Shown: piece after piece, positions 13,466 to 23,474 of the stretch | How positions within the stretch are numbered: position 1 is the stretch's first letter | Layout: each line of letters begins with the position of its first letter | Assembly (NCBI GenBank): GCA_014529385.2 | Contig: CM043946.1 | Span: 37,462,058-37,526,057 of the forward strand | DNA: 64,000 nt | DNA from: Adiantum capillus-veneris | Taxonomy: Eukaryota > Streptophyta > Polypodiopsida > Polypodiales > Pteridaceae | Direction of reading: 5' to 3' | The notes under the pieces: generated by a model | Database searches by the model: none | Told to the model about the DNA's origin: nothing | The model's input: only the letters and a program-made list of their open reading frames with translations | Made by a program: the position numbers and the translations under genes

Positions 13466-13771
13466 TGTGAAATATCCTACCACTATTAACAGTGCTCACT
13501 CAGTGCCTCAATCATCTCACCCACCCCCTAAATCATCTCCCCCTAATGTAGGCAACGTCCCTTCATCCTAGCACTTACCCAATAAGGCTCCCCTTGCCTA
13601 ATGTATATAAAGGCACCTTTGTTATGTTGAAGAGCGTGCAAGTTCTTATTTCATTCTATCAGTACAAGTTAGCTTCATTTCCTTGCTACACTGCAGTGTC
13701 TCTCTCTCATTATTTACTTTGTTAGATTAGTTTTTGTTTATCGATTAGCATCAGTTCCTATTTGTTTCACA
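13466..13771 (+). repeat. 5' LTR, 306 bp
   Basis: It starts TGTGAAATATCC and ends TTTGTTTCACA, directly against the primer-binding site. It carries the element promoter. Compared with 18914-19219, about eight substitutions and no indel were counted. Confidence 0.96.
13604..13611 (+). promoter_or_regulatory. TATA box in 5' LTR
   Basis: TATATAAA lies 138 bp into the LTR, conserved at the same offset in the 3' LTR (19052-19059). It is the likely core promoter for element RNA; the transcription start is not determinable from sequence. Confidence 0.75.
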
Positions 13772-13783
13772 TGATATCAGAGC
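13772..13783 (+). other. Primer-binding site (initiator tRNA-Met type)
   Basis: TGATATCAGAGC abuts the LTR end. It differs from the plant consensus TGGTATCAGAGC by a single G-to-A change. Confidence 0.9.
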
Positions 13784-13914
13784 TTCGTAGAGCTTAGGAA
13801 CTCGCCTTAGCCCCTTGCATCTCTATCTTAGCTAGCACATAGAGCCCCTCTCTATTATCTTCCAAGCACTCGAAGGTCTGCTCGTTCACGTCAAGGAATC
13901 CGGAGCCTTGCACG

Positions 13915-14840
13915 ATGGCCGAGTCATCCTCCATGTCCTCTGCCGCATACAAGCCTCGCTACGTCATCGACGAACTCAACAGCACGAATTACCAAGTATG
14001 GAAGATACGAATGGAGCTTTACCTTACACAGCTTCAACTCTGGGAAATTATGTCGGGCGTCTAAGCTCAACCCGACAAACCCAAAGACAAGGATCCTATT
14101 GGCATCTCCGATGTCTACAATGCTTGGCAAAGTAAAAATAATAGTGCCAAGATGGAGCTTATTCTCCACTGCCAAGACCGGTAAGTCCAAATGGTGAAGA
14201 AGCTCACCACCGCCAATGCTATTTGGAAGTTCTTTGAGAAGAACTACGAGCATACCAACCTCGTTTACCAAGTTTCCCTGATCAAGAAACTGGTAAACAC
14301 CACTATGCATGAAGGTCAGTCTTCATCCAAGTTCTTAGAAACTTGACGAAGTACTCATATCAGGGCTAGCAATCCCTGAAGAGCTACAGTCCATGCTCTT
14401 GTTGGCCTCCCTTCCCGCATCATGGAGGGCCTTCATCACCACCCAAGCCACGACGGAAAATCTACAGCTACAAAATCTAGTAGCAAAGATTCAACAAGAA
14501 GAAACCCTTCGCGACCACACCAACGGCTCACAAAAGTCAATGGCATTAATCACTATGGCTAAACCTCACAAACCTCACCCCGGCAAGAAGACGTTCAACC
14601 ACTCTGGCCCTCCTCGTCAGCATCACAACCATGGAAAGAAGCATCATTCAAGCCCGAAGCAATGCACGAATTGCCATCGGTTTGGTCATATTGCAAAAGA
14701 TTGTCGGCAACCCCGTAATCAAGGTAATTTTCAGCCTCCTGCTACATATTCTCAATTTTATCCGTCATACCCTCAAGGGGGGCTACACCCCTTCTGTCTT
14801 CACCTTGTTCTCATGGCCAAGCTCATTATGCTGATATATC
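13915..14840 (+). pseudogene. Copia gag, multiply disrupted
   Basis: The ATG at 13915 opens a frame reading YKPRYVIDELNSTNYQVW, the usual copia gag N-terminus. A TAA at 14062-14064 ends it after 49 codons, and a second TAA lies at 14182-14184. The frame then moves by one base near 14340, where LDEVLISG continues in another frame, and runs open through MLLLASLPASW. A CX2CX4HX4C zinc knuckle (CTNCHRFGHIAKDC) follows near 14669-14710; it would bind element RNA. One more frame change near 14780 separates it from the protease. At least two nonsense mutations and two frameshifts are seen directly, so no functional capsid protein can be made. Confidence 0.92.
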
Positions 14841-14868
14841 TACATATGAGAATAACCCTTCTTATCCT

Positions 14869-15216
14869 ATGCAATTATATGCCGCTACTCTCCATAGTTC
14901 ATCCCCTGATCTCTGGCTACTTGACGCTGGTGCCACCCACCATATGACATATCAATTTCATTGGCTTTCAAATTTAACCTATCTCCACACTCCTCTAGAA
15001 GTCTATCTCGGAGATAATAGCCTCCAACTTGCTACAGCCTATGGCGATGCCACCATCAATCTTCCCAATGGCCTACGCACTACTATATCTAAAGTTTATT
15101 ATGTACCTGTCTTAAAGAAAAATCTTATTTCTGTTAGCGAGCTAACCTCTTCAGGTATTACCATTAAATTCACAAAAAATGGTTGCAACATACAAGCCCG
15201 AGATGTCAATATATAG
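14869..15216 (+). pseudogene. Copia aspartic protease region
   Basis: This retropepsin would process the Gag-Pol polyprotein. The frame reads WLLDAGATHHMT, aligning to the active-site D[ST]GA motif but with Ala in the second position (DAG). The companion element at 24881-25285 has the canonical DTGA. Further landmarks are VYLGDNSLQLA and YYVPVLKKNLISVSEL, both typical of copia. A TAG at 15214-15216 ends the frame before the integrase zinc finger, and homology continues in another frame from 15179. The Met at 14869 is internal, since the protein is normally part of a polyprotein. Confidence 0.88.
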
Positions 15217-16400
15217 CCGGCATATCAATCTTCAGGTACCCCAGGTTGGGCAACTCTACCCTCTAGGTGATTCATCTCCTGCACATGCTCTTGCATCTTC
15301 TGCACAATCATCCCCACACGAAACCACCCTCAAATGGCACTATAGACTAGGTCACATTTCTCAACATGTTTTACATCAGCTCACACACCGCCAGCTTGCC
15401 CTCGGTTTACCCAAGCATCTCACTCCCATCACCCTCTGTGAAGGATGAATTTTTGCCAAATCACATCATGCACCTTTTCCTACATCATTATCACGCGCTT
15501 CCGCACCACTTGATCTCATTCATTCTGATGTTTGTGGCCCCTTGCCTGTCAAATCACTCACTGGCAACCTTTATATGCTCACTTTTATTGATGACTACTC
15601 CAAGCTCACAGCTGTCTATTACATGCCTGATAAAGCTTCAACAATCACATATTTTAGCCGCTTCAAAGCACTGGCTGAAAACCAGCATGATCGGAAAATC
15701 AAGGTACTCCGCACCGACAATGGCGGGAAATACACATCCCATCAGTTTCGGGATATCTGCCACACGGCGGGTATTCGTCATGAATATACCATCCCTGCTC
15801 ACCCTCAGCAAAACGGTCGGGCCGAGTGCAAGAATCGCACCATTTTTGATGCTGCTCGATCCATGCTCATTCAAGCCAGTCTAGCAGACAATTACTGGGA
15901 AGAAGCTACGGCCACTGCATGCTATGTACAGAATCGAATCATGTCATCTCAAAATCCAAATACCACTCCATACGCTCTATGGTATGGCAACCCGCCGAGC
16001 CTTGGCCATCTTCGCATTTTTGGTAGCATAGCATATCCTCTCGAAACCAACCTAGTCTCCAAGTTATCACCAAGAGCCACCCGCACCATCTTCGTCGGCT
16101 ACGGAGATCGCCTTGGAGTCAAAGCTTATCGCCTCCATCAACCCAAGCTCCACAAATTTATTCATGCCAGAACCGTCATTTTTGATGAGGATTTCATCCT
16201 CCAAGGCTCTTCTCCCTCCAATACTTCCTCTCCTCCGCATGAAGTCCACCAACAGGCTCGCTATCCCGCTCATTTCTTGGCTAGGCTCCCTTCTCCGAGT
16301 AAAACCCTGTATGAAACCACTCCTACAACCTCACCACCCTCTCCAATTAGCAACACGGTTGCATGCCGCCATGTGGATTCTGAGGCGCCCATATTAGCCC
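15217..16400 (+). pseudogene. Copia integrase, interrupted at the zinc finger
   Basis: Integrase inserts the cDNA into the chromosome. The N-terminal HHCC finger is visible as WHYRLGHIS followed by LCEG. The codon for the second zinc Cys is TGA (15446-15448). The same frame then continues into the catalytic core: Asp in HSDVCGPL (about 15515-15540), Asp in RTDNGGKY (about 15710-15733, where Lys replaces the common Glu) and Glu in NGRAECKNR (about 15815). YWEEATATACY and the GKAN-like C-terminal stretch follow. The frame drifts into Pro/Ser-rich spacer, and near 16390-16420 the true frame changes to that of RT. Confidence 0.9.
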
Positions 16401-16413
16401 ATACCCCTCTCAC

Positions 16414-18867
16414 ATGCGCTATGCACACACACTGCATCCCGAGCTTCCTTCACACCTCCCTGCTGCCATTCCACGCACCCCAAACTCTGTGCCGCTTAGC
16501 CCTCAACCCCATCGCTCATCATCACAGGTTGCTGAATACCCCTCTTTGCCCACCCCACAGAGCCACCCACCTCACCCCCACTTTGTTGCACCAATTTCCC
16601 CACCAACGCCATACTCGGCAGCAGCGTCACCAGGGCTCCCCGTTCACCTGCATACAAGCAGCTCGCCACAGCTTTGCTTCCTCAACCAATCAAGCCCCTT
16701 GGGCGCCTATCACTCTCCAACCTCCCCTCGCGGCATCACACGGTGCTCTGTCCCTGCTGCGCCATCTTCCAATAACTCTCAACCTCACCACACAGTACAT
16801 AATTTCCCTCTGGGCAGTGTTTCCCACCATTGGCCACCCGCCTTGCAAACCCCATCCTCGCCCATTATGGTTCGGACCTACCAAACCGCCCGCAAGAGTT
16901 CAATGCCCCTACCTGCTCCCTCCTTGCTGGCAGCCCCTACCCGAGAGCCATCTCGCTCTGCGTCATACTATCACACACCTACCACCTCGACATCGGTTCC
17001 CTCGCCAGTGGAGGATTCTCATGCCACACCCTCAAATCAACCTATTCCATCGGGGATCGACGAGGTCGAGCCACTTACATCAACCTTAGCGACATCTCCC
17101 ACCACCTGCACCTCGTCGGATTCATCACCATCATCACAACACCTTGATCAAGCAGCTTCTAGCAGTCGCGTCTGCACAAGGTCATTAGCAGATATTTACG
17201 CTGCTACAAGCTTCTCAATTGTTCTCCAAGAAGAACTTCAATCGACCACCCCACCCGCTCCAGTCGAAGATATTCTGCTAATCTCGGTCGTCAATGCCCT
17301 CTCATCCAGTGAGGGAGATTTATGGCACGAAGCAATTCAAGTTGAGCTTCAGGAACTCGGAGAAGCCCATACTTGGGATCTTGTTCCACCGCTAGAGCAT
17401 CACAATATAGTCACATGCAAATGGCTATTGAAGAAAAAGTACTTCCCGGATGGCAGAATTGAGCGTTACAAAGCCAGACTTGTCGCTCGCGGCTATACAC
17501 AGAGGTATGGTGTAGACTATTTTGATACATATTCCCCTGTTCTAGGCCTAACTTCATTTAGACTTTTAGTCGCTATAGCTGCAAAGTATAATTTGCCCCT
17601 ACATCACCTTGACATTAAAATAGCCTTTTTGCACGGCTTGCTCTACAAGCTTGTTTACATGACCCAACCCCCTCACTTTGCAAATCCATATTATCCTGAC
17701 TATGTTTGCAAGCTAAATAAGCCTATATACGGCCTCAAACAGTCTGCACGTGAATGGTATACACGCATACACAATTATCTCATTGCATGTGGTTGGGAGC
17801 GACTTAGTGTTGACTTCAATATCTTCATCTGGCGTACAAATGATGGCCTCGCCATTCTGGGATTATTTGTGGATGATATCCCACTCATCGGCACCACTGA
17901 AATCATGGTATTGCGCGCCATCGACTGTCTCCAACAAGAATTCCCTGTCAGTGACAAGGGACCAATGAAGTATTTTCTCGGCATTCAAGTGCTTCGCGAC
18001 GCCTATGGCAAGTGGATCAAACTCACCCAGGTAAAATACATTGAAGAGCTTCTCACTTATTATGGCATGAGCACTTGTTCTCCTGAATTCAGCCCCCTTC
18101 CTCTCAAACACAACTTAGCACCTGAATTTCATGCCTACTCTCCCGCTGATGAGCTCTATTGGCCTTCTCTTCATTATCCCAAGTTTTGTGGTCAGCTTTG
18201 TTATCTGATATCCTGCACTCGGTTTGATCTCTTCTACACCGGCCATATATTATCTCGCGCTATGTCACAGCCATGCAAAGCACACAAGCAAGCTGCAAAA
18301 TGCACACTTCGCTATCTCTTGACCACTAAGCACTATGCTCTCACTTATGCTTATGATGCCACCATACCTATCTCTCTGAGTGGCTATGTCGATTCCAATT
18401 CGGCAGGGGATGATCCCCGCTGCTTCTCCACAGGTGGCTATATATTCTCTCTTTCAGGTGCACCAATATCCTGGCAAACAAAACGACAATCTTCAATTGC
18501 CTCTTCATCGACTGAAGCCGAATATGTAGCTGCTGCTCTTGCTTCCAGGGAAGCTCTCTGGATTTCTGAGCTCATTCACGAATTTCAACTACCATATCCT
18601 ATCTCGGAAGAAGCCATAACCCTCTACTGCGACAACCAATCTGCAATTGCTCTGGTTGCTTCCCCAAGTTTCTCCAACAAACTAAAGCACATCAAAATCA
18701 GTTATCACTTCATCAAGGAATTGGTCGCCAATGGTTTTTTAAAGTTGCAATATGTGCCCACTGCTCACAATTGGGCAAATTTCCTCACCAAATCAGTACC
18801 TGCTACGACCCAAACTACAACATGTCGAAATTTGTCACTTGTGCCTATTGCTTACACACCTCCTTAA
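16414..18867 (+). CDS. Copia reverse transcriptase-RNase H, open frame
   Basis: This 817-codon open frame would copy element RNA into cDNA and degrade the RNA strand. The first 280 or so residues are Pro/Ser-rich linker; the listed Met is only the first in frame, because the protein is normally released from a polyprotein. RT begins with WHEAIQVELQEL, then CKWLLKKKY and RYKARLVARGYTQ. The first catalytic Asp is in HHLDIKIAFLHG (usual VKTAFLNG) and the catalytic pair is FVDDI (17866-17880; usual YVDDM). RNase H carries GYVDSNSAGD, SSTEAEYVA and YCDNQSAIAL. It ends at TAA 18865-18867, 46 bp before the 3' LTR. It is the only long intact frame among the two copia elements. Confidence 0.93.
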   Translation: MRYAHTLHPELPSHLPAAIPRTPNSVPLSPQPHRSSSQVAEYPSLPTPQSHPPHPHFVAPISPPTPYSAAASPGLPVHLHTSSSPQLCFLNQSSPLGAYHSPTSPRGITRCSVPAAPSSNNSQPHHTVHNFPLGSVSHHWPPALQTPSSPIMVRTYQTARKSSMPLPAPSLLAAPTREPSRSASYYHTPTTSTSVPSPVEDSHATPSNQPIPSGIDEVEPLTSTLATSPTTCTSSDSSPSSQHLDQAASSSRVCTRSLADIYAATSFSIVLQEELQSTTPPAPVEDILLISVVNALSSSEGDLWHEAIQVELQELGEAHTWDLVPPLEHHNIVTCKWLLKKKYFPDGRIERYKARLVARGYTQRYGVDYFDTYSPVLGLTSFRLLVAIAAKYNLPLHHLDIKIAFLHGLLYKLVYMTQPPHFANPYYPDYVCKLNKPIYGLKQSAREWYTRIHNYLIACGWERLSVDFNIFIWRTNDGLAILGLFVDDIPLIGTTEIMVLRAIDCLQQEFPVSDKGPMKYFLGIQVLRDAYGKWIKLTQVKYIEELLTYYGMSTCSPEFSPLPLKHNLAPEFHAYSPADELYWPSLHYPKFCGQLCYLISCTRFDLFYTGHILSRAMSQPCKAHKQAAKCTLRYLLTTKHYALTYAYDATIPISLSGYVDSNSAGDDPRCFSTGGYIFSLSGAPISWQTKRQSSIASSSTEAEYVAAALASREALWISELIHEFQLPYPISEEAITLYCDNQSAIALVASPSFSNKLKHIKISYHFIKELVANGFLKLQYVPTAHNWANFLTKSVPATTQTTTCRNLSLVPIAYTPP

Positions 18868-18906
18868 GGGAGGGATTCTCCCATGTAATGAGGTGTTCAC
18901 CGTTAC

Positions 18907-18913
18907 GGGAGGA
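18907..18913 (+). other. Polypurine tract
   Basis: GGGAGGA directly precedes the 3' LTR and would prime plus-strand cDNA synthesis. A second purine run, AAGGGAGGGA, lies upstream near 18867-18876. Confidence 0.75.
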
Positions 18914-19219
18914 TGTGAAATATCCTACCACTATTAACGGTGCTCACTCAGTGTCTCAATCATCTCACCCAGCCCCTAAATCATCTCCCCCTAATGTAGG
19001 CAACGTCCCTTCATCCTAGCACTTACCCAATAAGGCTCCCCTTGCCTAATGTATATAAAGGCACCTTTGTTATATTGAAGAGCGTGCAAGTTCTTATTTC
19101 ATTCTATCAATACAAGTTAGCTTCATTTCTTTGCTACACTGCAGTGTCTCTCTCTCATTATTTACTTTGTTAGATTAGTTGTTGTTTATCGATTAGCATC
19201 GGTTCCTATTTGTTTCACA
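18914..19219 (+). repeat. 3' LTR, 306 bp
   Basis: Same length and termini as the 5' LTR. It is followed by the CGCTG target duplication at 19220-19224 and by the resumed segmental duplication. Confidence 0.96.
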
Positions 19220-19315
19220 CGCTGACCACGTGTGATTCTAGCCTAAGGTCAAGTTCAGACAGGCGCGGTGGGGGAGAGGCTCTTTTGCTAAACTGTAGCT
19301 GCTCACGTTCATGAA
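19220..19315. repeat. Target duplication (right) and segmental duplication copy B, right part
   Basis: CGCTG at 19220-19224 is the right target duplication. 19225-19315 continues the alignment with copy A 1285-1373 (GACCACGTGTGA, then CCTAAGG and GGCTCTTTTG). Similarity stops where P450-like coding sequence starts. Confidence 0.85.
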
Positions 19316-19845
19316 GAGGTGAGTGGCAGCGATGCGGTGTAGGTTGCGGCAGTGGGTTCTAAAGGGGGCGAAGTCAATAGCGCGATCTAAGAGGAGCTGG
19401 CGAGCAGAAGCTTTAATGGGGCGGTCAGCGAAGGCGGAGTTGTTGAGAATTTCTCTGGCAACGTTAATAGGGACGCTGGAGAGGATGACTCGGGTATCAC
19501 CCAAGCTAAAGGCCATGAGAGAGCGAGCAGAACACGCAGAGGCAAGCTCTGCAAGGCGCACATGAGCAAGGCCCCCCATCTCGAGCAAGCTCCCTATGAC
19601 AGGCCACCCTCTTGGCCCCGGTATTGAAGAGGAAGAAGCTCCAGACAGGCGATGCTGCCCAATATAGAATCATTGTACAGACCCAAATCAACACGTACCA
19701 TCGTCATAACCAACATTGCTGCTTTGGAAAACTCTAGCGGTGGCAGCGATGCTAGAGTGGCAATGAGAGAGACCACCATGCTTGTTCAGGGGAAGCAAGA
19801 TAGAGTTGGTCCTAAAGGGCTGATATCTGCGCCTGCCGCTAACAT
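19316..19845 (-). pseudogene. CYP78A-like cytochrome P450, N-terminal fragment
   Basis: P450s of the CYP78A family are ER-anchored monooxygenases of land plants that influence organ growth. On the minus strand from 19624 the frame reads IPGPRGWPVIGSLLEMGG, the Pro-rich hinge after the membrane anchor. It continues with SLMAFSLGDTRVILSS, AREILNNSAFADRP and then RNLHRIAATHLF, which is characteristic CYP78A order. A candidate start is the ATG at 19845 (MLAAGADISPLGPTLS), but a TGA at 19788-19786 and a frame change before the hinge separate it. Homology stops after THLF at about 19316, exactly where the segmental duplication begins. No oxygen-binding helix, ExxR or heme-Cys motif is present, so this is a broken gene start. 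Confidence 0.72.
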
Positions 19846-20376
19846 GAATATATAGCTGGGCAGCTATATAATGCAGGTGAAAATTGCGAGATGGAGTGCA
19901 TCCATGTTATCGACCACCATCTACAAATAGCTGGAGGGCAAGCACAGAGAACTAGGCAGGAGATGAACGTTGTGTAGTATTGTGGGTAGCTCTCTTCTGT
20001 GCCTTACGAGCTTAATGTCTGTGTGTGTGTGTGTGTGTGTGTGTGGGAGATGAGAGCTAAGAGAGAGAGAGCTGCTGTGTGGAGGGAGGGAGCTGCACTT
20101 CAAGTAGAACGGCGGAGATTTACACCGCTGGCTATGAAGAGGAGTTGCCAGTTTCGCCGGGCATTTTTATGGACCTGGACTCGCAGTGGAGCGAGTGTAG
20201 GCCTTGTCACCCACCTTTTATTCTTCACTGCATCCTGCCACGGAGACCCACTGCACCTGTGCATGAGGATCACCTCCTCGCTTGAGCATCAGCCCAGGCC
20301 CCTCGCCGTGAGGGATCTTAGCTGCAGATATGATCTCAATCGGAGTCGAAGGAGTTTTTAAACCTTGATTACCTTA
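19846..20376. other. Region upstream of the P450 fragment, with (GT)n at 20020-20045
   Basis: It contains an uninterrupted (GT)13 tract. On the minus strand the region is CT- and CA-rich, as plant promoters and 5' leaders often are, and sits just upstream of the P450-like start. The open frame 19999-20361 runs through the microsatellite and has no recognisable content. Confidence 0.5.
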
Positions 20377-21285
20377 TCATGAAGTAGTTTCGTCTTCAGA
20401 ACAATTCTGACAGCAACATTGAAAGATGTTGAGGCTATCATATCTACTCGATCTATTGATAGATGAACAATTTGCACATTGTTGCAGACTGCCTAGTGAA
20501 TTCCAATGCAATGGAATCAGTCCAGGTTGCAAGGTCAAGAAGGGAAGAGAAGGGTTTGAAGTAACAAAGAACATAGCTTGCTTGCAGCCCGCGCTTCTCA
20601 TTACCTAGGGAACCAAAAGCTCCTTGCTAGGGTTTCGTATTGTGTATTGATAGCAATTAGAGATTGAACCTTTGATGCTTTTTTTGCACTCTTTGTACAA
20701 AAGACTTGCAGGCAGTTGTATTTGTATTCAAGTGCTTGTAAAAAGGAGAGGACTCTATTTGTGTGGCGTTGCAGTCAAAGAGAGGAATCGGAGGTGAAAG
20801 CTGAGTGTGCAAAGCTTTGGAGATTGATGGAAGGAGGAATATAATCACAGATGTTCATGAGAAAGGCAAGATTGTTGCTTTTGTTATTGCTCTGGTTAAG
20901 CAGATGTGGACTCCATGGAGATTGATGTAACCATTGCAGGGGTATGAGGAGAGGTTTTGTGTGTAATTCTCATATCCTTTGCTAATATTTGGAAAAAAAG
21001 TGGGACACATCCCCATCACTATGGACGAGTTAAGGTGACTATTTATGGTGGCTTCCCAAGTACCCTGGTAAAGCCAGGACAATGAGGGTGATCAAAGGAT
21101 GGTTGGCAGTCAGAGATGAGGAAATCCAAACGCGTGCCATTACAACAATCTACGATGACGATGGGGAAGGAGATGTTAACTTTTCTAGAGGAACATGTAG
21201 TGCTGCCCTTCAAGGCCAAGGAAAATGTCTCGCCAGGGGTAGGGACAGAGTGGAGCTGATCAGCATTGATTACAAGTAGAGCCAA
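20377..21285 (-). pseudogene. Degenerate Cys-rich ectodomain gene, WAK/LRK10L-like
   Basis: Four minus-strand frames follow one another (21285-21043, 21082-20855, 20848-20657, 20601-20377), separated by stops or frame changes. They are rich in Cys and N-glycosylation sequons (NISF, NGT, NSS, NYT, NLS, NAT). The last reads GLIPLHWNSLGSLQQCANCS followed by an FQCCCQNCSEDE ending. That resembles the W...C..C..S...C.Y...F.C.C pattern closing the extracellular galacturonan-binding-type region of wall-associated-kinase-like proteins. The first reads CSSRKVNISFPIVIVDCCNG, similar to the opening of that region. No kinase domain follows. The family assignment is by pattern only, and an intron-containing gene cannot be excluded. 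Confidence 0.35.
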
Positions 21286-21342
21286 GATAAAGGTCTTCTT
21301 TTGGTGATCATCAAGAGCGCATTCAACGTCGGAGCATCATGA

Positions 21343-21678
21343 TGAATTTAAATTGTGATTAATATCATTGTTAATTAATATGCTAATGTCAAGACATAAG
21401 AGAGTGCAAGATAGAAATAGAGCAATGACAATAGATTGCACTTGAATGGAGAAAGAACACCTTGTTACAAATGCGGGCTGCTAATGAGATTTATATACAA
21501 GTTGAGGGAGTGAGGATTATCCATCACATGTGAATTATAGGTTGGCCGGTGGGAATAGACACATGTTGAGACTTACATAGGTGGAAGGGGTCCATGTGGG
21601 AATTAGGTGTAAGGACTTTGGGAATAGAGGTAGGTGGAAAGAGGTCCACACTTAATAAAGTAATAAGTTACTTTTACA
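21343..21678 (-). repeat. 3' LTR, about 336 bp, end-truncated
   Basis: It is collinear with 11177-11523 and starts on the minus strand with TGTAAAAGTAAC right after the purine tract. The terminal GTGCTCACA segment of its partner is missing; sequence diverges near 21343-21350. The TATATAAAT promoter box is retained. Confidence 0.9.
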
Positions 21679-21688
21679 CCCCCCTTAA
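21679..21688 (-). other. Polypurine tract
   Basis: TTAAGGGGGG on the minus strand abuts the TG start of the 3' LTR. Confidence 0.85.
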
Positions 21689-21787
21689 GGGTGGACTTCT
21701 CCTTGTAACACATTGAGATTGATGAACAAAAAAGCTTTGTGATTTAGCCATGTCGTAGATACATGCTATCCCCCCTCAATGAGAAGT

Positions 21788-23474
21788 TCATCCAGTAGGG
21801 ATCAAACTCAAATTACGAGATGAGGCTGTTTGTTTAGTGGCAGGTACAGACTTGGTGAGAAATTCTGCCCAATTTTCTGCAGATGAAACATTTACTAGCT
21901 TGATAAAGTCATTTACGACTAATTGTTTCAAGAGATTAAAGCTTATCTTAATGTGTTTGAGCTTGGATGAGAAGGAAGGTGATTCTGTAAGTGCGATGGT
22001 AGACTGATTATCACAAAAAAGAGAGATTGGGTCAGTAGAGATATTGAAGGGTAGCTTCAATTCGTTGATCAATTCAAAGATCCAAAGAGCCTCACGGGAG
22101 GCAAGAGCAGCAACAACGAATTCCGCTTCAGTAGAAGAACTTGCAATAGAAGATTGTCGTTTGGTTTGCCAAGAGATAGGACCACCAGCCAGAGTGAATA
22201 CATAGCCCCTTGTAGAAAAGCATCGAGGCTCGTTGCCAGCCTAGTTGGCATCAAGATATCCTGGAATAGAGATGGGGCTAGAGGGGTCATAATAGTAAGT
22301 GAGGGCATAGTATTGGGTGGTGTGTAAGTAGCGAAGGGTGCGCTTTGCAGCTTGTTTGTGCACTTTACAGGGCTTTGACATAGAGCGAGAGAGGATATGG
22401 CCTGTGTAGCAAAGATCGAAATGGGTGCAAGAGATAAGGTAACGTGATTGTCTGCATAATTTTGGGAAATATAGTGCATCAGTGTGAGTGTAGTTATGAA
22501 ATTCAAGAGCAAGCTTGTGCTTACCAGGCAAACGGGTAAACTCAAGGGTTGAAGTGGACATATCATAGAAGAGGAGGAGTTCTTCAATGTATTTGGATTG
22601 GTATAATTGGATAAATTTACCTGATGGTTCTCTTATGACTTCAATGCCGAGAAAATAAGTCATCGGTCCTTTGTCGGTTACTGGGAATTCATGAGAGATG
22701 CAATCAATTGCTTGTAGCAACATGTACTCTGATGTGCCAAGAAGAGGAATGTCATCCACAAAGAGGCCTAAGATAGCCATGCCTTTAGAGGTCTGCCATA
22801 TGTAGATATTGTAGTCTGCCATAAGATGTTCACAACCACATTTGAGCAAGTAGTGGTGCATGCGGATGTACCACTATCGTGCAGACTGTTTTAAGCCATA
22901 AATGGTCTTATGCAATTTACATACATAATCAGGGTGGTGAGGGTCCTCAAAATGTAGCATATAGATGAGCTCTTGGGTCAAGCCATGTAAGAACGCAGTT
23001 TTTATATCAAGATGATGTAAAAGAAGATTAAACTTAGCAGCAAGCAATAAGAAGCCAAAATGCAGTCATATCTAGTACTCGCAAATAGGTGTCGAAGTAA
23101 TCCACCCCTTGTTGTTAAGTGAAGCCGCGAGCGACAAGGCGTGCCTTGTAGCGATCAAATAATCCGTTGGGGTGGTATTCCTTCTTTAATAACCATTTGC
23201 TAGAGACATTTTTATGAGTCTTACGAGGTGGCACAAGCTCTCAAGTGTTAGCTTCTTTGAGGGCTTGGAGTTCATCCAATATGGCGGCATGCCACTCCTT
23301 GCTCTCGCTAGAAGCGAGGGCATCGAGAGTAGAGAGGAGAAGGGCATCTTCAAGAGGCTCTGCTGGATGTTCAAGAATCATTTCATCACTGAGGATAGCA
23401 GAGAAATTGGTGGCTTCATAGATCTCGCAAAGAGAGTGGGTGTGGCCATGTGAGCTAGAGGTGGCTTGGTCCAA
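21788..23474 (-). pseudogene. Copia reverse transcriptase-RNase H, disrupted
   Basis: The frames 23474-23241, 22861-22241, 22587-22069 and 22072-21788 together cover the whole domain in order. Landmarks are WHAAILDELQALKEA, a stretch reading SKWLLKKEY, FVDDI as catalytic pair, GPMTYFLGIEVI, SSTEAEF and FCDNQSTIAL, ending NLSLIPTG at 21788. Several in-frame stops and frame changes break it, including stops after KEANT, before WYIRMHHY and within the RNase H segment. The FVDDI variant is shared with the element at 13466, so it is a lineage feature and not decay. Confidence 0.9.

Larger units (their letters stand above)
13466..19219 (+). mobile_element. Complete Ty1/copia LTR retrotransposon (5,754 bp)
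   Basis: The structure is 5' LTR, tRNA-Met primer site, gag, protease, integrase, reverse transcriptase-RNase H, purine tract and 3' LTR. The order integrase before RT defines the copia superfamily. Both LTRs are 306 bp with perfect TGTGAAA/TTTCACA ends, and CGCTG flanks the element. By eye the LTRs differ at about eight positions, so insertion is relatively recent. Gag, protease and integrase carry stops and frameshifts, while the RT-RNase H frame is intact. The copy is therefore non-autonomous as read. Its proteins are close to those of the minus-strand element at 21343-25539, but the LTRs belong to a different family. Confidence 0.96.

Noticed and set aside
19323-19565. 80-codon plus-strand frame over the P450 fragment
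   Set aside because: It is the antisense shadow of the minus-strand P450 homology, which has recognisable motifs.
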